A stretch of DNA of 64,000 nt, taken from positions 372,001 through 436,000 of the forward strand of contig NZ_JAIUIE010000002.1 in NCBI RefSeq assembly GCF_020165495.1, written 5' to 3'. How positions within the stretch are numbered: position 1 is the first letter of the stretch; every line of letters starts with the position of its first letter. The notes beneath the pieces were generated by a model. It saw only the letters and a program-made list of their open reading frames with translations, was not told the origin of the DNA and did not search any database. This DNA is from Mesorhizobium sp. BR1-1-16. GTDB lineage: Bacteria; Pseudomonadota; Alphaproteobacteria; Rhizobiales; Kaistiaceae. Both the position numbers and the translations under genes were made by a program. Shown piece after piece: positions 36,172 to 43,899 of the stretch.

Positions 36172-37056
36172 TTGGCGACTGCGATCCCCGTTCTGCCCGA
36201 GCCACAGGCGCGCGCGCTGGCCAGCGCCTATGCCGCCGCCGTCTCGGTCCGGCGCTGCCGCGGCGCCGCCGTGCTGGTGACCATCATCCTGCTGGCGCTG
36301 GTAAGCGGCTGGCTCGCGGATGTTCGCCCGGTCACGCTCGTCGCCAAGATCGGCAATTTCGGCTCATTTATCGGCCGGACGATCCCCGACTTTTCATCCG
36401 GTAACGTCCTGGCTGATCTCAGGGCCTGGTACTGGAACTTTCCCGATTGGCTCGGCCTGCTCGGTCAGACAATTCTCATCGCCTATCTCGGCACGCTGAT
36501 GGGCGCTGTTGTCGCCTTCGCGCTCTGCTTCATCGCCTCGGCCAATCTCGCCCGCAGCCGCTGGTCGCGCGTCGGCGCGCGTCGCCTGCTCGAATTCTGT
36601 CGCACGGTGCCGGATATCGTTTTCGCGCTGATCTTTGTCATCGCCTTCGGCCTAGGCCCGATGGCTGGCGTCTTCGCGCTCGCGATCCATACGACGGGTG
36701 CGCTCGGCAAGCTCTTCGCCGAGGTGGTGGAAAATATCGACATGAAGCCGGTCGAAGGCCTTCAGGCGACCGGCGCTTCCTGGGTGCAGACGGTGCGCTA
36801 CGGCGTGCTGCCACAGGTTGCTCCCGGCTTCGCGTCCTATGCATTGCTGCGCTTCGAGATCAATGTGCGCGGCGCCGGCGTCATGGGTTTCGTCGGTGCC
36901 GGCGGCATCGGACAGGAGTTCCTCGTCGCGATCCGCAACTTCTATTATTCGGATGTCAGCGCGATCCTGCTGATGATCATCGCCACGGTCATCGTCATCG
37001 ATCTCGTGACGGAGCAGGTCCGCCACCGCCTGATCGGTTTCGAGGGCGCGCGATGA
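36172..37056 (+). CDS. phnE: Phosphonate ABC transporter permease (first PhnE)
   Basis: A 294-residue permease with an N-terminal helix (AAVLVTIILLALVSGWLA), the cytoplasmic LGLLGQTILIAYLGTLMGAVVAF entry to the transmembrane domain, and the ABC coupling loop EVVENIDMKPVEGLQATGAS (EAA motif). The best start is TTG 36172, since an in-frame stop lies 6 bases upstream and no ATG or GTG is well placed; the ribosome site is weak, consistent with coupling to phnD expression. It overlaps the second phnE by 4 bases; the two probably form a heterodimer. Confidence 0.93.
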   Translation: MATAIPVLPEPQARALASAYAAAVSVRRCRGAAVLVTIILLALVSGWLADVRPVTLVAKIGNFGSFIGRTIPDFSSGNVLADLRAWYWNFPDWLGLLGQTILIAYLGTLMGAVVAFALCFIASANLARSRWSRVGARRLLEFCRTVPDIVFALIFVIAFGLGPMAGVFALAIHTTGALGKLFAEVVENIDMKPVEGLQATGASWVQTVRYGVLPQVAPGFASYALLRFEINVRGAGVMGFVGAGGIGQEFLVAIRNFYYSDVSAILLMIIATVIVIDLVTEQVRHRLIGFEGAR

Positions 37057-37949
37057 GCGAGACCGTCACCACCGCCGCCGAGGACACAGGCCGGGGCCGC
37101 CTTGCAGCCGCCGCGCGCGCGGATCTCGCGGGGTTGAAGGCGCGCCACCCCGACGCCTTCCGCCTGTCGCCGAAGAACCGGGCGCTGGCGATCCTGGTGC
37201 CGCTTGCCATCATTGCCGTCGCGTTCGGCGCGATGGTGGCGCTCGATTTCTCGCTGTTCCGCATCCTCAATGGCCTGTCGCGGCTCGGCCGCTTCGCCGT
37301 TCTGATGATGCCGCCCGCGCCGGAGGGCCGCTTCTTCGTCTTCCTCAGCGCGCTCGGCGAAACGCTCGGCATCGCCTTTCTCGGCACGCTGACCGCCGCG
37401 CTCCTCGCCTTTCCCGTCGCTTTCCTCGCCGCGCGCAACGTCATCCCGAACATCTTCGTGCATTTCGGCACGCGGCGCGCCTTCGACGTCATTCGCTCGG
37501 TCGATACGCTGATCTGGGCGCTGTTGTGGATCAACGTCGTCGGGCTCGGGCCCTTCGCCGGCGTGCTCGCTATCGCCTGTTCGGATTTCGGCTCCTTCGG
37601 CAAGTTGTTCTCGGAGGCGATCGAGGCGACGGACGGCAAGGCGACGGAAGGCGTTGCCGCCTCCGGTGGAAGCCGGTTGCATCAGGTCCGCTTCGGGCTC
37701 GTGCCCGGCGTGCTGCCGGTCATCGCGAGCCAGGTTCTGTATTATTTCGAATCGAATACCCGCTCGGCGACGATCATCGGCATCGTCGGGGCAGGCGGTG
37801 TCGGCATCTACCTGACCGAATTGATCCGCGTGCTGGAATTGCAGCAGGTCGCGTTCCTGATCCTGATGATCCTGGTCACTGTCGCCATCATCGATTTCAT
37901 CTCGACGCGCCTGCGCCTCGCCATCATCGGCAACAAGAAGTTCGTCTAG
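37053..37949 (+). CDS. phnE: Phosphonate ABC transporter permease (second PhnE)
   Basis: A 298-residue permease starting at ATG 37053, which overlaps the first phnE stop; a longer open frame reaching back to 36447 merely runs antisense-like through phnE1 and is not real. The EAA loop reads LFSEAIEATDGKATEGVAASGG, and the C-terminal helix pair includes TIIGIVGAGGVGIYLTELI and LILMILVTVAIIDFIS. The N-terminus carries about 45 extra cytoplasmic residues. It closes the phnCDEE operon and overlaps phnF by 4 bases tail to tail (CTAG). Confidence 0.94.
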   Translation: MSETVTTAAEDTGRGRLAAAARADLAGLKARHPDAFRLSPKNRALAILVPLAIIAVAFGAMVALDFSLFRILNGLSRLGRFAVLMMPPAPEGRFFVFLSALGETLGIAFLGTLTAALLAFPVAFLAARNVIPNIFVHFGTRRAFDVIRSVDTLIWALLWINVVGLGPFAGVLAIACSDFGSFGKLFSEAIEATDGKATEGVAASGGSRLHQVRFGLVPGVLPVIASQVLYYFESNTRSATIIGIVGAGGVGIYLTELIRVLELQQVAFLILMILVTVAIIDFISTRLRLAIIGNKKFV

Positions 37950-38707
37950 CTCTCGACGACGATCTCGGTGCGGTCGGCGGCGAAGAGCGCGCGCGTGAAC
38001 TGGATCGGCGTGCCGTCGCTGTCGACATTGATGCTGTCGACCGCAAGCAGCAGGCGTCCCGGCGCGAGGTCGAGGTGTGTGGCTTCCTCCGCGCCGGCTG
38101 GGCGGGCCGAGATGCGAGTCTCAAAGCGGCGATAATCGGCGACACCGCGCGATGCGAGGGCCCCGGTGATCGATCCATAGGCAAGATAGGCGTCGCCGAA
38201 ACGCTCGAAGCGGGGCAGCGGGAAGAAGCCGCTACCGAGTGAGATCGGCGATCCATCGGCCGAACGCAGCGTATCGAGACGGATGACCGCCTCGCCCGCG
38301 ACGATACCAAGCGCGGCGGCCGTGCGAGGATCTGCGGCCACCACCTGTGAACCGAGCAATCGGCCGCCAGCTTCGCGGCCGGCGCGCGAGACGATCTCGG
38401 AAAAGCGCGTGCGTGGGCCGATCGGATAGGGCAGCGGCCGCGCCTCGACGAAAGTGCCGCGACCCTGCGTCGCGCGGACAAGACCGCGCGCGGCAAGCTC
38501 GGCAAGGCCGCGTCGCACCGTATGGCGGTTGACGGCGAAGCGCGTCGCGAGTTGCGCCTCCGTGGGGAGTTGCGTACCGGCGGCAAAGCGGCCGGCCGCG
38601 ATATCGGCCTCGATTTCGTCGGCGATCTGCCGCCACGCCGAAATGCCCGCGCCGCGGGCGATCTCGCGGGCCTCGTCGGCGCTCTCCGCGCCATCGGGTG
38701 TCGTCAT
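37946..38707 (-). CDS. phnF: GntR/HutC-family phosphonate regulator PhnF
   Basis: A 253-residue regulator with an N-terminal winged helix (ISAWRQIADEIEADIAAGRF, LPTEAQLATRFAVNRHTVRRGLAEL, VRATQGRGTFVEA) and a C-terminal UTRA ligand-binding domain (about 95-250). ATG 38707 was chosen as the most likely start; ATG 38731 is possible, and the frame beyond it would cross the operator and phnG. It is divergent from phnG and convergent with phnE2. It most likely represses the C-P lyase genes until phosphonate or phosphate limitation, using the palindrome at 38736-38755. Confidence 0.92.
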   Translation of the reverse strand: MTTPDGAESADEAREIARGAGISAWRQIADEIEADIAAGRFAAGTQLPTEAQLATRFAVNRHTVRRGLAELAARGLVRATQGRGTFVEARPLPYPIGPRTRFSEIVSRAGREAGGRLLGSQVVAADPRTAAALGIVAGEAVIRLDTLRSADGSPISLGSGFFPLPRFERFGDAYLAYGSITGALASRGVADYRRFETRISARPAGAEEATHLDLAPGRLLLAVDSINVDSDGTPIQFTRALFAADRTEIVVES

Positions 38708-38735
38708 GAAAACGTCACTGGACTGGATCATGGAG

Positions 38736-38755
38736 TTGTCTATACCATTAGACAA
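38736..38755. promoter_or_regulatory. PhnF operator palindrome
   Basis: A perfect inverted repeat TTGTCTA-TACCAT-TAGACAA lies between divergent phnF and phnG. On the minus strand it contains TGGTATAGACAA, which agrees at 11 of 12 positions with the mycobacterial PhnF operator TGGTATAGACCA. It sits 27 bases before the phnG ATG, where bound repressor would block transcription in both directions. Confidence 0.72.
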
Positions 38756-38781
38756 ATAGAAACGGAAGGCACGGAGTTGCG

Positions 38782-39273
38782 ATGACCGATGGTCCTGCAA
38801 ACGACGAGCAGATCCAGCCGCAGGCTTCTGCCGATAGGAGTGTCGCGGCCCGTCAGGCGTTGATGGCGACCATGGCGGCCGCCTTGTACGAAGAGCTCGG
38901 CGCCGCTCTTGCCAGCCTCGGCGATGTCCCCGCCGCGACCGATATTCGCCCCGCCGAAAGCGGCCTCGTGATGCTGCGCGGCCGCGCCGGTGGCGATGGC
39001 CGCGCCTTCAATCTCGGCGAAGCCACCGTGACGCGCGCGGCGGTTCGCCTTGCCGATGGCCGCACCGGCTTTGCCTATCATCTCGGCCGTGACAGCCGAA
39101 AGGCGCGTGTCGCCGCCATTCTCGATGGACTTTGGCAAGGCCCCGAACGGCCGCGTGTCGAAAAGGCTCTGGCCGGCCTGCGCGAGCGTCTTGCGGCCGC
39201 AGCCGAGACCAAGGCCCGCCGCGTTGCCGCAACGCGCGTCGACTTCTTCACCATGGTGCGCGGAGAGGATTGA
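38782..39273 (+). CDS. phnG: C-P lyase complex subunit PhnG
   Basis: A 163-residue PhnG protein, a subunit of the PhnGHIJ core and needed with PhnI, PhnH and PhnL to attach the ribose-triphosphate of ATP to the phosphonate. Family features include ARQALMATMAAALYEELGAAL, ETGLVMLRGR-like ESGLVMLRGRAGGDGRAFNLGEATVTRA and FAYHLGRDSRKARVAAILDGLWQ. It leads the phn core operon just downstream of the PhnF operator. phnH begins 2 bases after its stop. Confidence 0.96.
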   Translation: MTDGPANDEQIQPQASADRSVAARQALMATMAAALYEELGAALASLGDVPAATDIRPAESGLVMLRGRAGGDGRAFNLGEATVTRAAVRLADGRTGFAYHLGRDSRKARVAAILDGLWQGPERPRVEKALAGLRERLAAAAETKARRVAATRVDFFTMVRGED

Positions 39274-39275
39274 TC

Positions 39276-39872
39276 ATGCTTGATGTCGCCAGCACAGGCT
39301 TCGCCGATCCCGTCCTCGATGCACAGGCGCAATTCCGTGCGCTTGCGGATGCGCTTGCCCGGCCCGGCAGCCTTCGTGCCTTCACGCCGAGGTTGACGCC
39401 GCCCGTCGGTTTTCCGGCGGCGCTCGCGTCTATCGCCCTGACGGTCGCCGATCATGAGACAGCGATCTGGCTCGATCCGGCTTTCGCTGCCGATCCCGGT
39501 ATCGCGGTCTGGCTCGCCTTCCATTCCGGCGCGCGCACGACATCCGACCCATCGGAGGCGGCGTTCGCGTTTGTGGCCGATATCCGAGCGATGCCGCCGC
39601 TCGCAGCCTTTGGCTTGGGCGATGAAGCCTATCCCGATCGCTCGACGACTCTAGTCATCGCGGTGGAAAGCCTGGCCGAGGAGGGCGCTCTCGTCCTGTC
39701 GGGGCCGGGCATCGAGACAGACCGTCGCCTTGGCGTCACGCCCTGGCCGGAAGGCTTTTCCGCGCAGTTCGCCGCCAATCGCGCCCTCTTCCCGCGCGGC
39801 GTCGATCTGATCCTCGCAGCTCAGGGCGTCATCGCGGCTCTGCCGCGCACGACGCGCATCCGGGAGGCTTGA
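39276..39872 (+). CDS. phnH: C-P lyase complex subunit PhnH
   Basis: A 198-residue PhnH. ATG 39276 gives the typical N-terminus (GFADPVLDAQAQFRALADALARPG), so the longer frame from 39132, which overlaps phnG, is rejected. Conserved segments include ALTVADHETAIWLD, FHSGAR, GDEAYPDRSTTLVI and LSGPGIETDRRLGV. PhnH is a dimeric subunit of the PhnGHIJ core. It is followed by phnI after 3 bases. Confidence 0.96.
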   Translation: MLDVASTGFADPVLDAQAQFRALADALARPGSLRAFTPRLTPPVGFPAALASIALTVADHETAIWLDPAFAADPGIAVWLAFHSGARTTSDPSEAAFAFVADIRAMPPLAAFGLGDEAYPDRSTTLVIAVESLAEEGALVLSGPGIETDRRLGVTPWPEGFSAQFAANRALFPRGVDLILAAQGVIAALPRTTRIREA

Positions 39873-39875
39873 ACC

Positions 39876-40970
39876 ATGTATGTCGCGGTCAAAGGCGGCG
39901 AGGCAGCGATCGACAACGCCCATGCGCTGCTTGCCCATGAGCGGCGGGGGCCCGCTGATGTGCCGGAAATCGCGCCAGATCAGATCGAGCATCAGCTCTC
40001 GCTTGCTGTCGATCGTGTCATGGCAGAGGGTTCGCTCTATGATCCGGCCCTGGCGGCTCTGGCGATCAAGCAGGCGCGCGGGGACCTGATCGAGGCGATC
40101 TTCCTGGTCCGCGCCTTCCGCACGACGCTGCCGCGTTTCGGCCATTCCGAGCCGCTCGACACGGCCAGGATGGCGATCGAGCGCCGCATCTCCGCCACCT
40201 ACAAGGATCTTCCGGGCGGGCAGGTGCTGGGGCCGACATTCGACTACACCCATCGCCTGATCGATTTCATGCTGGCCGCAGGCGTCACGCCGCCGGAGCC
40301 CGCCGAAGCCGAGCCCGAGTGCGGCGCCGTGCCGCGCGTCACCGATCTTCTGGATGGCGAGCAGTTGATCGAGGCCGAAACGCCACGCGACGGCGAGCCT
40401 GTTGGCGACCTGACGCGCGCCCCGCTCGATTTCCCTGCTGATCGCGACCTTCGTCTGCAGGCCCTGGCGCGCGGCGACGAGGGCTTCCTGCTGGCGCTCG
40501 GCTATTCGACGCAGCGCGGCTATGGCCGGACGCATCCCTTTGTCGGCGAGATCCGCTTCGGCGAAGTCATGGCCGAATTCGTGCCGGAGGAGCTCGGCTT
40601 CGCGGTGCCGCTTGGCCCCGTCGCGCTCACCGAATGCCAGATGGTCAACCAGTTTCATGGCAATGCGGAACAGCCGCCGCAATTCACGCGCGGCTATGGC
40701 CTCGTCTTCGGCCAGAGCGAGCGGAAGGCGATGTCGATGTCGCTGGTCGATCGGGCGCTTCGGACGCGCGAATTCGGCGAGGATGTCGTCGCGCCGGCTC
40801 AGGATGAGGAATTCGTCCTTTCCCACTGCGACAATGTCCAGGCGACCGGCTTCGTCGAGCATCTGAAGCTGCCGCACTATGTCGATTTCCAGGCCGAGCT
40901 CGGACTCGTGCGCCAGATGCGCGCCGAGCATGAGGCGGCGCGCGAAACCTTGAGGGAGGCGGCAGAATGA
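39876..40970 (+). CDS. phnI: C-P lyase complex subunit PhnI
   Basis: A 364-residue PhnI, the nucleosidase component of the core that helps form the 5-triphosphoribosyl-phosphonate. The N-terminus MYVAVKGGEAAIDNAHALL, the block SLYDPALAALAIKQARGDLIEAIFLVRAF, GYSTQRGYGRTHPFVGEIR and the C-terminal EEFVLSHCDNVQATGFVEHLKLPHYVDFQAEL are all family-typical. It overlaps phnJ by 4 bases. Confidence 0.97.
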   Translation: MYVAVKGGEAAIDNAHALLAHERRGPADVPEIAPDQIEHQLSLAVDRVMAEGSLYDPALAALAIKQARGDLIEAIFLVRAFRTTLPRFGHSEPLDTARMAIERRISATYKDLPGGQVLGPTFDYTHRLIDFMLAAGVTPPEPAEAEPECGAVPRVTDLLDGEQLIEAETPRDGEPVGDLTRAPLDFPADRDLRLQALARGDEGFLLALGYSTQRGYGRTHPFVGEIRFGEVMAEFVPEELGFAVPLGPVALTECQMVNQFHGNAEQPPQFTRGYGLVFGQSERKAMSMSLVDRALRTREFGEDVVAPAQDEEFVLSHCDNVQATGFVEHLKLPHYVDFQAELGLVRQMRAEHEAARETLREAAE

Positions 40971-41863
40971 ACGCCCCGTCGCCGGCCGAGACCGGATACA
41001 ACTTCGCCTATCTCGATGAACAGACCAAGCGGATGATCCGCCGCGCTATCCTGAAGGCAATCGCCATTCCGGGCTACCAGGTGCCGTTCGCCAGTCGCGA
41101 AATGCCCATGCCCTATGGCTGGGGCACGGGCGGCGTCCAGGTGACGGCGGCGGTCATCGGGCCGGATGACGTGCTGAAGGTCATCGACCAGGGCTCGGAC
41201 GACACGACCAATGCCGTCTCGATCCGCAAATTCTTCGCCAAGACCGCCGGCGTCGCAACGACGACGCGGACGGCCGAAGCGACCGTCATCCAGACGCGCC
41301 ACCGCATTCCTGAAACGCCGCTCTCGGAGGGGCAGATCCTCGTCTATCAGGTGCCGATCCCCGAGCCGCTGCGCTTCCTCGAGCCGCGCGAGACAGAGAC
41401 GCGCAAGCTGCACGCGCTTGCCGACTATGGGCTCATGCATGTGAAGCTCTACGAGGACATCGCGCGGCACGGCCATATCGCCACGACCTATGACTATCCG
41501 GTCGAGGTAGCGGGCCGCTATGTGATGAACCCGTCTCCGACGCCGAAATTCGACAATCCGAAGATGCACCGCTCGCCCGCGTTGCAGCTCTTTGGCGCCG
41601 GCCGCGAAAAGCGCATCTATGCCGTGCCGCCCTATACCGATGTCGTGAGCCTCGATTTCGAGGACCATCCCTTCGAGGTGCAGCGCTTCGAAAAGCCCTG
41701 TGCGCTCTGCGCCGCGACGGGCGTCTATCTCGACGAGGTCGTGCTGGATGATCGCGGCGGGCGGATGTTCGTCTGCTCTGACAGCGATTATTGCGCGAGC
41801 CGCCGCGACGCCGGCCATCGCGGCGAGATGGCGGGTGACGCTCTGCCTGCGGGGCAGTCATGA
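40967..41863 (+). CDS. phnJ: Carbon-phosphorus lyase PhnJ (radical SAM-like)
   Basis: A 298-residue PhnJ, the enzyme that breaks the C-P bond of alpha-D-ribose-1-phosphonate-5-phosphate. Four cysteines are placed as in Escherichia coli PhnJ: C245 and C248 (CALC), C270 and C276 in CSDSDYC. Three bind the 4Fe-4S cluster and the last corresponds to the thiyl-radical Cys. The N-terminal TGYNFAYLDEQTKRMIRRAILKA and GWGTGGVQVTAAVIGPDDVLKVIDQG are conserved. It overlaps phnI and the following GNAT gene by 4 bases each. Confidence 0.98.
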   Translation: MNAPSPAETGYNFAYLDEQTKRMIRRAILKAIAIPGYQVPFASREMPMPYGWGTGGVQVTAAVIGPDDVLKVIDQGSDDTTNAVSIRKFFAKTAGVATTTRTAEATVIQTRHRIPETPLSEGQILVYQVPIPEPLRFLEPRETETRKLHALADYGLMHVKLYEDIARHGHIATTYDYPVEVAGRYVMNPSPTPKFDNPKMHRSPALQLFGAGREKRIYAVPPYTDVVSLDFEDHPFEVQRFEKPCALCAATGVYLDEVVLDDRGGRMFVCSDSDYCASRRDAGHRGEMAGDALPAGQS

Positions 41864-42336
41864 CCGGGCTCATCTTGCGCAAGGCCGTCGAGGTGGATCT
41901 GCCGGCGCTGCTTGCGCTCTATGGCCAGTCCAGTTTCAACAATGGCCGCACCGTCTCGCTCGACGTGGCGCGCGAGACCTTCGGACGGATGGCGCTCTAT
42001 CCCGATTTCGCTGTTTATCTCGCCGAGCGGGATGGCGCGGTCGTCGGGACCTTCGCTCTGATGGTGATCGACAATCTCGCCCATTGGGGCATGCCTTCGG
42101 CGCTTGTCGAAAACGTCGTCGTCGCGGAAGGCGCGCAGGGCGGCGGCATCGGCCGCTGGATGATGCGCGAGGCCTTCCGGATGGCCGAGGCAAAGGGCGC
42201 CTACAAGGTGGCGCTTTCCTCGAACATTCGTTCGGAAAAGGCGCATCGCTTCTATGAAAGCCTCGGTTTCGAGAAATATGGCTTCAGCTTCAAGCTGGAG
42301 CCGGTTCCGGTTCCCGTCGAAGGAGAAGTCGCATGA
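41860..42336 (+). CDS. GNAT acetyltransferase inserted between phnJ and phnK (PhnO-like role)
   Basis: A 158-residue GNAT protein with the acetyl-CoA loop VAEGAQGGGIGRWMMREAF (R/Q-x-x-G-x-G/A) and the C-terminal SEKAHRFYESLGFEKYG. Its coding frame overlaps phnJ and phnK by 4 bases each, so it is fully embedded in the core operon. By position it may do the job of PhnO, acetylating aminoalkylphosphonates before C-P cleavage, but it is not obviously a close PhnO orthologue. A second transferase of the beta-helix class is encoded at 33499-34110. Confidence 0.85.
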   Translation: MTGLILRKAVEVDLPALLALYGQSSFNNGRTVSLDVARETFGRMALYPDFAVYLAERDGAVVGTFALMVIDNLAHWGMPSALVENVVVAEGAQGGGIGRWMMREAFRMAEAKGAYKVALSSNIRSEKAHRFYESLGFEKYGFSFKLEPVPVPVEGEVA

Positions 42337-43109
42337 GCGAACTGCCGCTCCTGTCCGCCCGCGATCTCGGCAAGCTCTACGGCGCGCGCATTGGCTGCGA
42401 GGCTGTCAGCTTCGACATCCATGAAGGCGAAGTGCTGGCGGTGGTCGGCGAATCCGGCTCGGGCAAGTCGACGCTCCTGAAGCTGCTTTCGACCGAGCTT
42501 GCGCCGACCTCGGGCACGATCCGCTACCGTATGCGTGATGGGGTGACGCGTGATCTCTTCGCGCTCACGGAGGCTGAGCGACGGTTCCTGCTCCGCACCG
42601 ATTGGGGCTTCGTGCGCCAGGATGCGCGCGAGGGCCTCCGGATGAGCGTCTCGGCCGGCGGCAATGTCGGCGAGCGGCTGATGGCAGTCGGCGAGCGTCA
42701 CTATGGCCGCATCCGCGGCACGGCGCTCGATTGGCTTGGCCGCGTCGAGATCGAAACCGACCGCATCGACGATCTCCCGCGCGATTTCTCGGGCGGCATG
42801 CGCCAGCGCCTGCAGATTGCCCGCAATCTCGTCACGCATCCGCGCCTCGTCTTCATGGACGAGCCGACTTCAGGTCTCGATGTCTCGGTGCAGGCCCGGC
42901 TGCTCGATCTCGTGCGCGGGCTCGTCGCCGAGATGGGGCTCGCCGTGATCATCGTCACGCATGATCTTGCCGTCGCAAGGCTGCTGTCGCACCGGATCAT
43001 GGTGATGCGGCATGGCCGCGTCATTGAACAGGGCCTCACCGACCAGGTGCTCGACGATCCGCGCGAGGCCTATACCCAGCTCCTCGTTTCCTCGGTGCTC
43101 GCAGCATGA
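42333..43109 (+). CDS. phnK: Phosphonate C-P lyase system ABC-type protein PhnK
   Basis: A 258-residue ABC ATPase with Walker A GESGSGKST, signature FSGGMRQRLQIARNL, Walker B LVFMDEPTSGLD and the switch segment IIVTHDLAVARLL. In Escherichia coli a PhnK dimer docks on the PhnGHIJ core and drives its opening; no membrane partner is expected. The insert after the Walker A region (RMRDGVTRDLFALTEAERRFLLR) is family-typical. It overlaps phnL by 4 bases. Confidence 0.96.
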   Translation: MSELPLLSARDLGKLYGARIGCEAVSFDIHEGEVLAVVGESGSGKSTLLKLLSTELAPTSGTIRYRMRDGVTRDLFALTEAERRFLLRTDWGFVRQDAREGLRMSVSAGGNVGERLMAVGERHYGRIRGTALDWLGRVEIETDRIDDLPRDFSGGMRQRLQIARNLVTHPRLVFMDEPTSGLDVSVQARLLDLVRGLVAEMGLAVIIVTHDLAVARLLSHRIMVMRHGRVIEQGLTDQVLDDPREAYTQLLVSSVLAA

Positions 43110-43828
43110 CCGCTCCAGACGCTTCCTTGCCGCTCGTCAGCCTTTCCGGCGTCTCGAAAAGCTTCACGCTGCATCTGCGCGAGGGCATGCGCATCCGCGT
43201 GGTCGACAATGTCGCCTTTGAAGCGCGACCGGGCGAATGTGTCGTGCTGGGCGGTCCTTCCGGCGCGGGCAAGTCGTCGATCCTCAAGATGATCTATGGC
43301 AATTACCGCTGCGATACGGGCCGCATCCTCGTCCAGGACGGCGATGAGAGCGTCGATGTCGCGCGCGCCGAGCCCCGGCGCATCCTGGCGCTCCGGGCCA
43401 GCGTCATGGGCTATGTCAGCCAGTTCCTGCGCGTCATTCCGCGCGTCTCCGCGCTCGATATCGTTGCCGCCGCGGCTGCCGAAGGTGGCGCGGCGCAGGC
43501 GGAGGCTTGGGCGCGGGCCGAGCGGCTGTTGACGCTGCTCAACGTGCCCGAGCGGCTCTGGAGCCTGCCGCCCGGCACATTTTCCGGTGGCGAGCAGCAG
43601 CGGGTCAATATTGCCCGTGGCCTCGCGGCCGATCGCCCGCTATTGCTCCTCGACGAGCCGACGGCGTCGCTCGACGCCGCCAACCGGGCCGTCGTCGTGC
43701 GGCTGATCGAAGAGAAGAAGAAGGCCGGCGCCGCGATCGTCGGCATTTTTCACGACGAGGACGTGCGCGACGCGGTCGCGGACAAGATCGTCGACATGAC
43801 GGCCTTCGCCACCGAAAAGGCGGCTTGA
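43106..43828 (+). CDS. phnL: Phosphonate C-P lyase system ABC-type protein PhnL
   Basis: A 240-residue ABC ATPase with Walker A GPSGAGKSS, signature FSGGEQQRVNIARGL and Walker B LLLDEPTASLD, followed by IVGIFHDEDVRDAVADKI, the typical PhnL switch region. PhnL acts together with PhnK on the C-P lyase core. The stop is followed by a strong hairpin before phnM, which may divide the operon into core and downstream-processing parts. Confidence 0.95.
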   Translation: MTAPDASLPLVSLSGVSKSFTLHLREGMRIRVVDNVAFEARPGECVVLGGPSGAGKSSILKMIYGNYRCDTGRILVQDGDESVDVARAEPRRILALRASVMGYVSQFLRVIPRVSALDIVAAAAAEGGAAQAEAWARAERLLTLLNVPERLWSLPPGTFSGGEQQRVNIARGLAADRPLLLLDEPTASLDAANRAVVVRLIEEKKKAGAAIVGIFHDEDVRDAVADKIVDMTAFATEKAA

Positions 43829-43848
43829 AGGGCCTTGATTGCAATATG

Positions 43849-43868
43849 GCGGCGCCGCCGGGCGCCGC
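43849..43868 (+). terminator. Hairpin between phnL and phnM
   Basis: A perfect 8-bp stem (GCGGCGCC, 43849-43856, with GGCGCCGC, 43861-43868) and 4-nt loop lies in the 71-base gap. There is only a TT after it, so attenuation or mRNA processing is more likely than full termination. Confidence 0.45.
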
Positions 43869-43899
43869 TTCGGGACCTTGAACCTCGGGAAGAGCAGCC

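Noticed and set aside
36447-37052. N-terminal extension of the second PhnE back to 36447
   Set aside because: The extra sequence is an alternative frame of the first phnE and is Arg-rich without helices. ATG 37053 overlaps the phnE1 stop and gives a normal PhnE.
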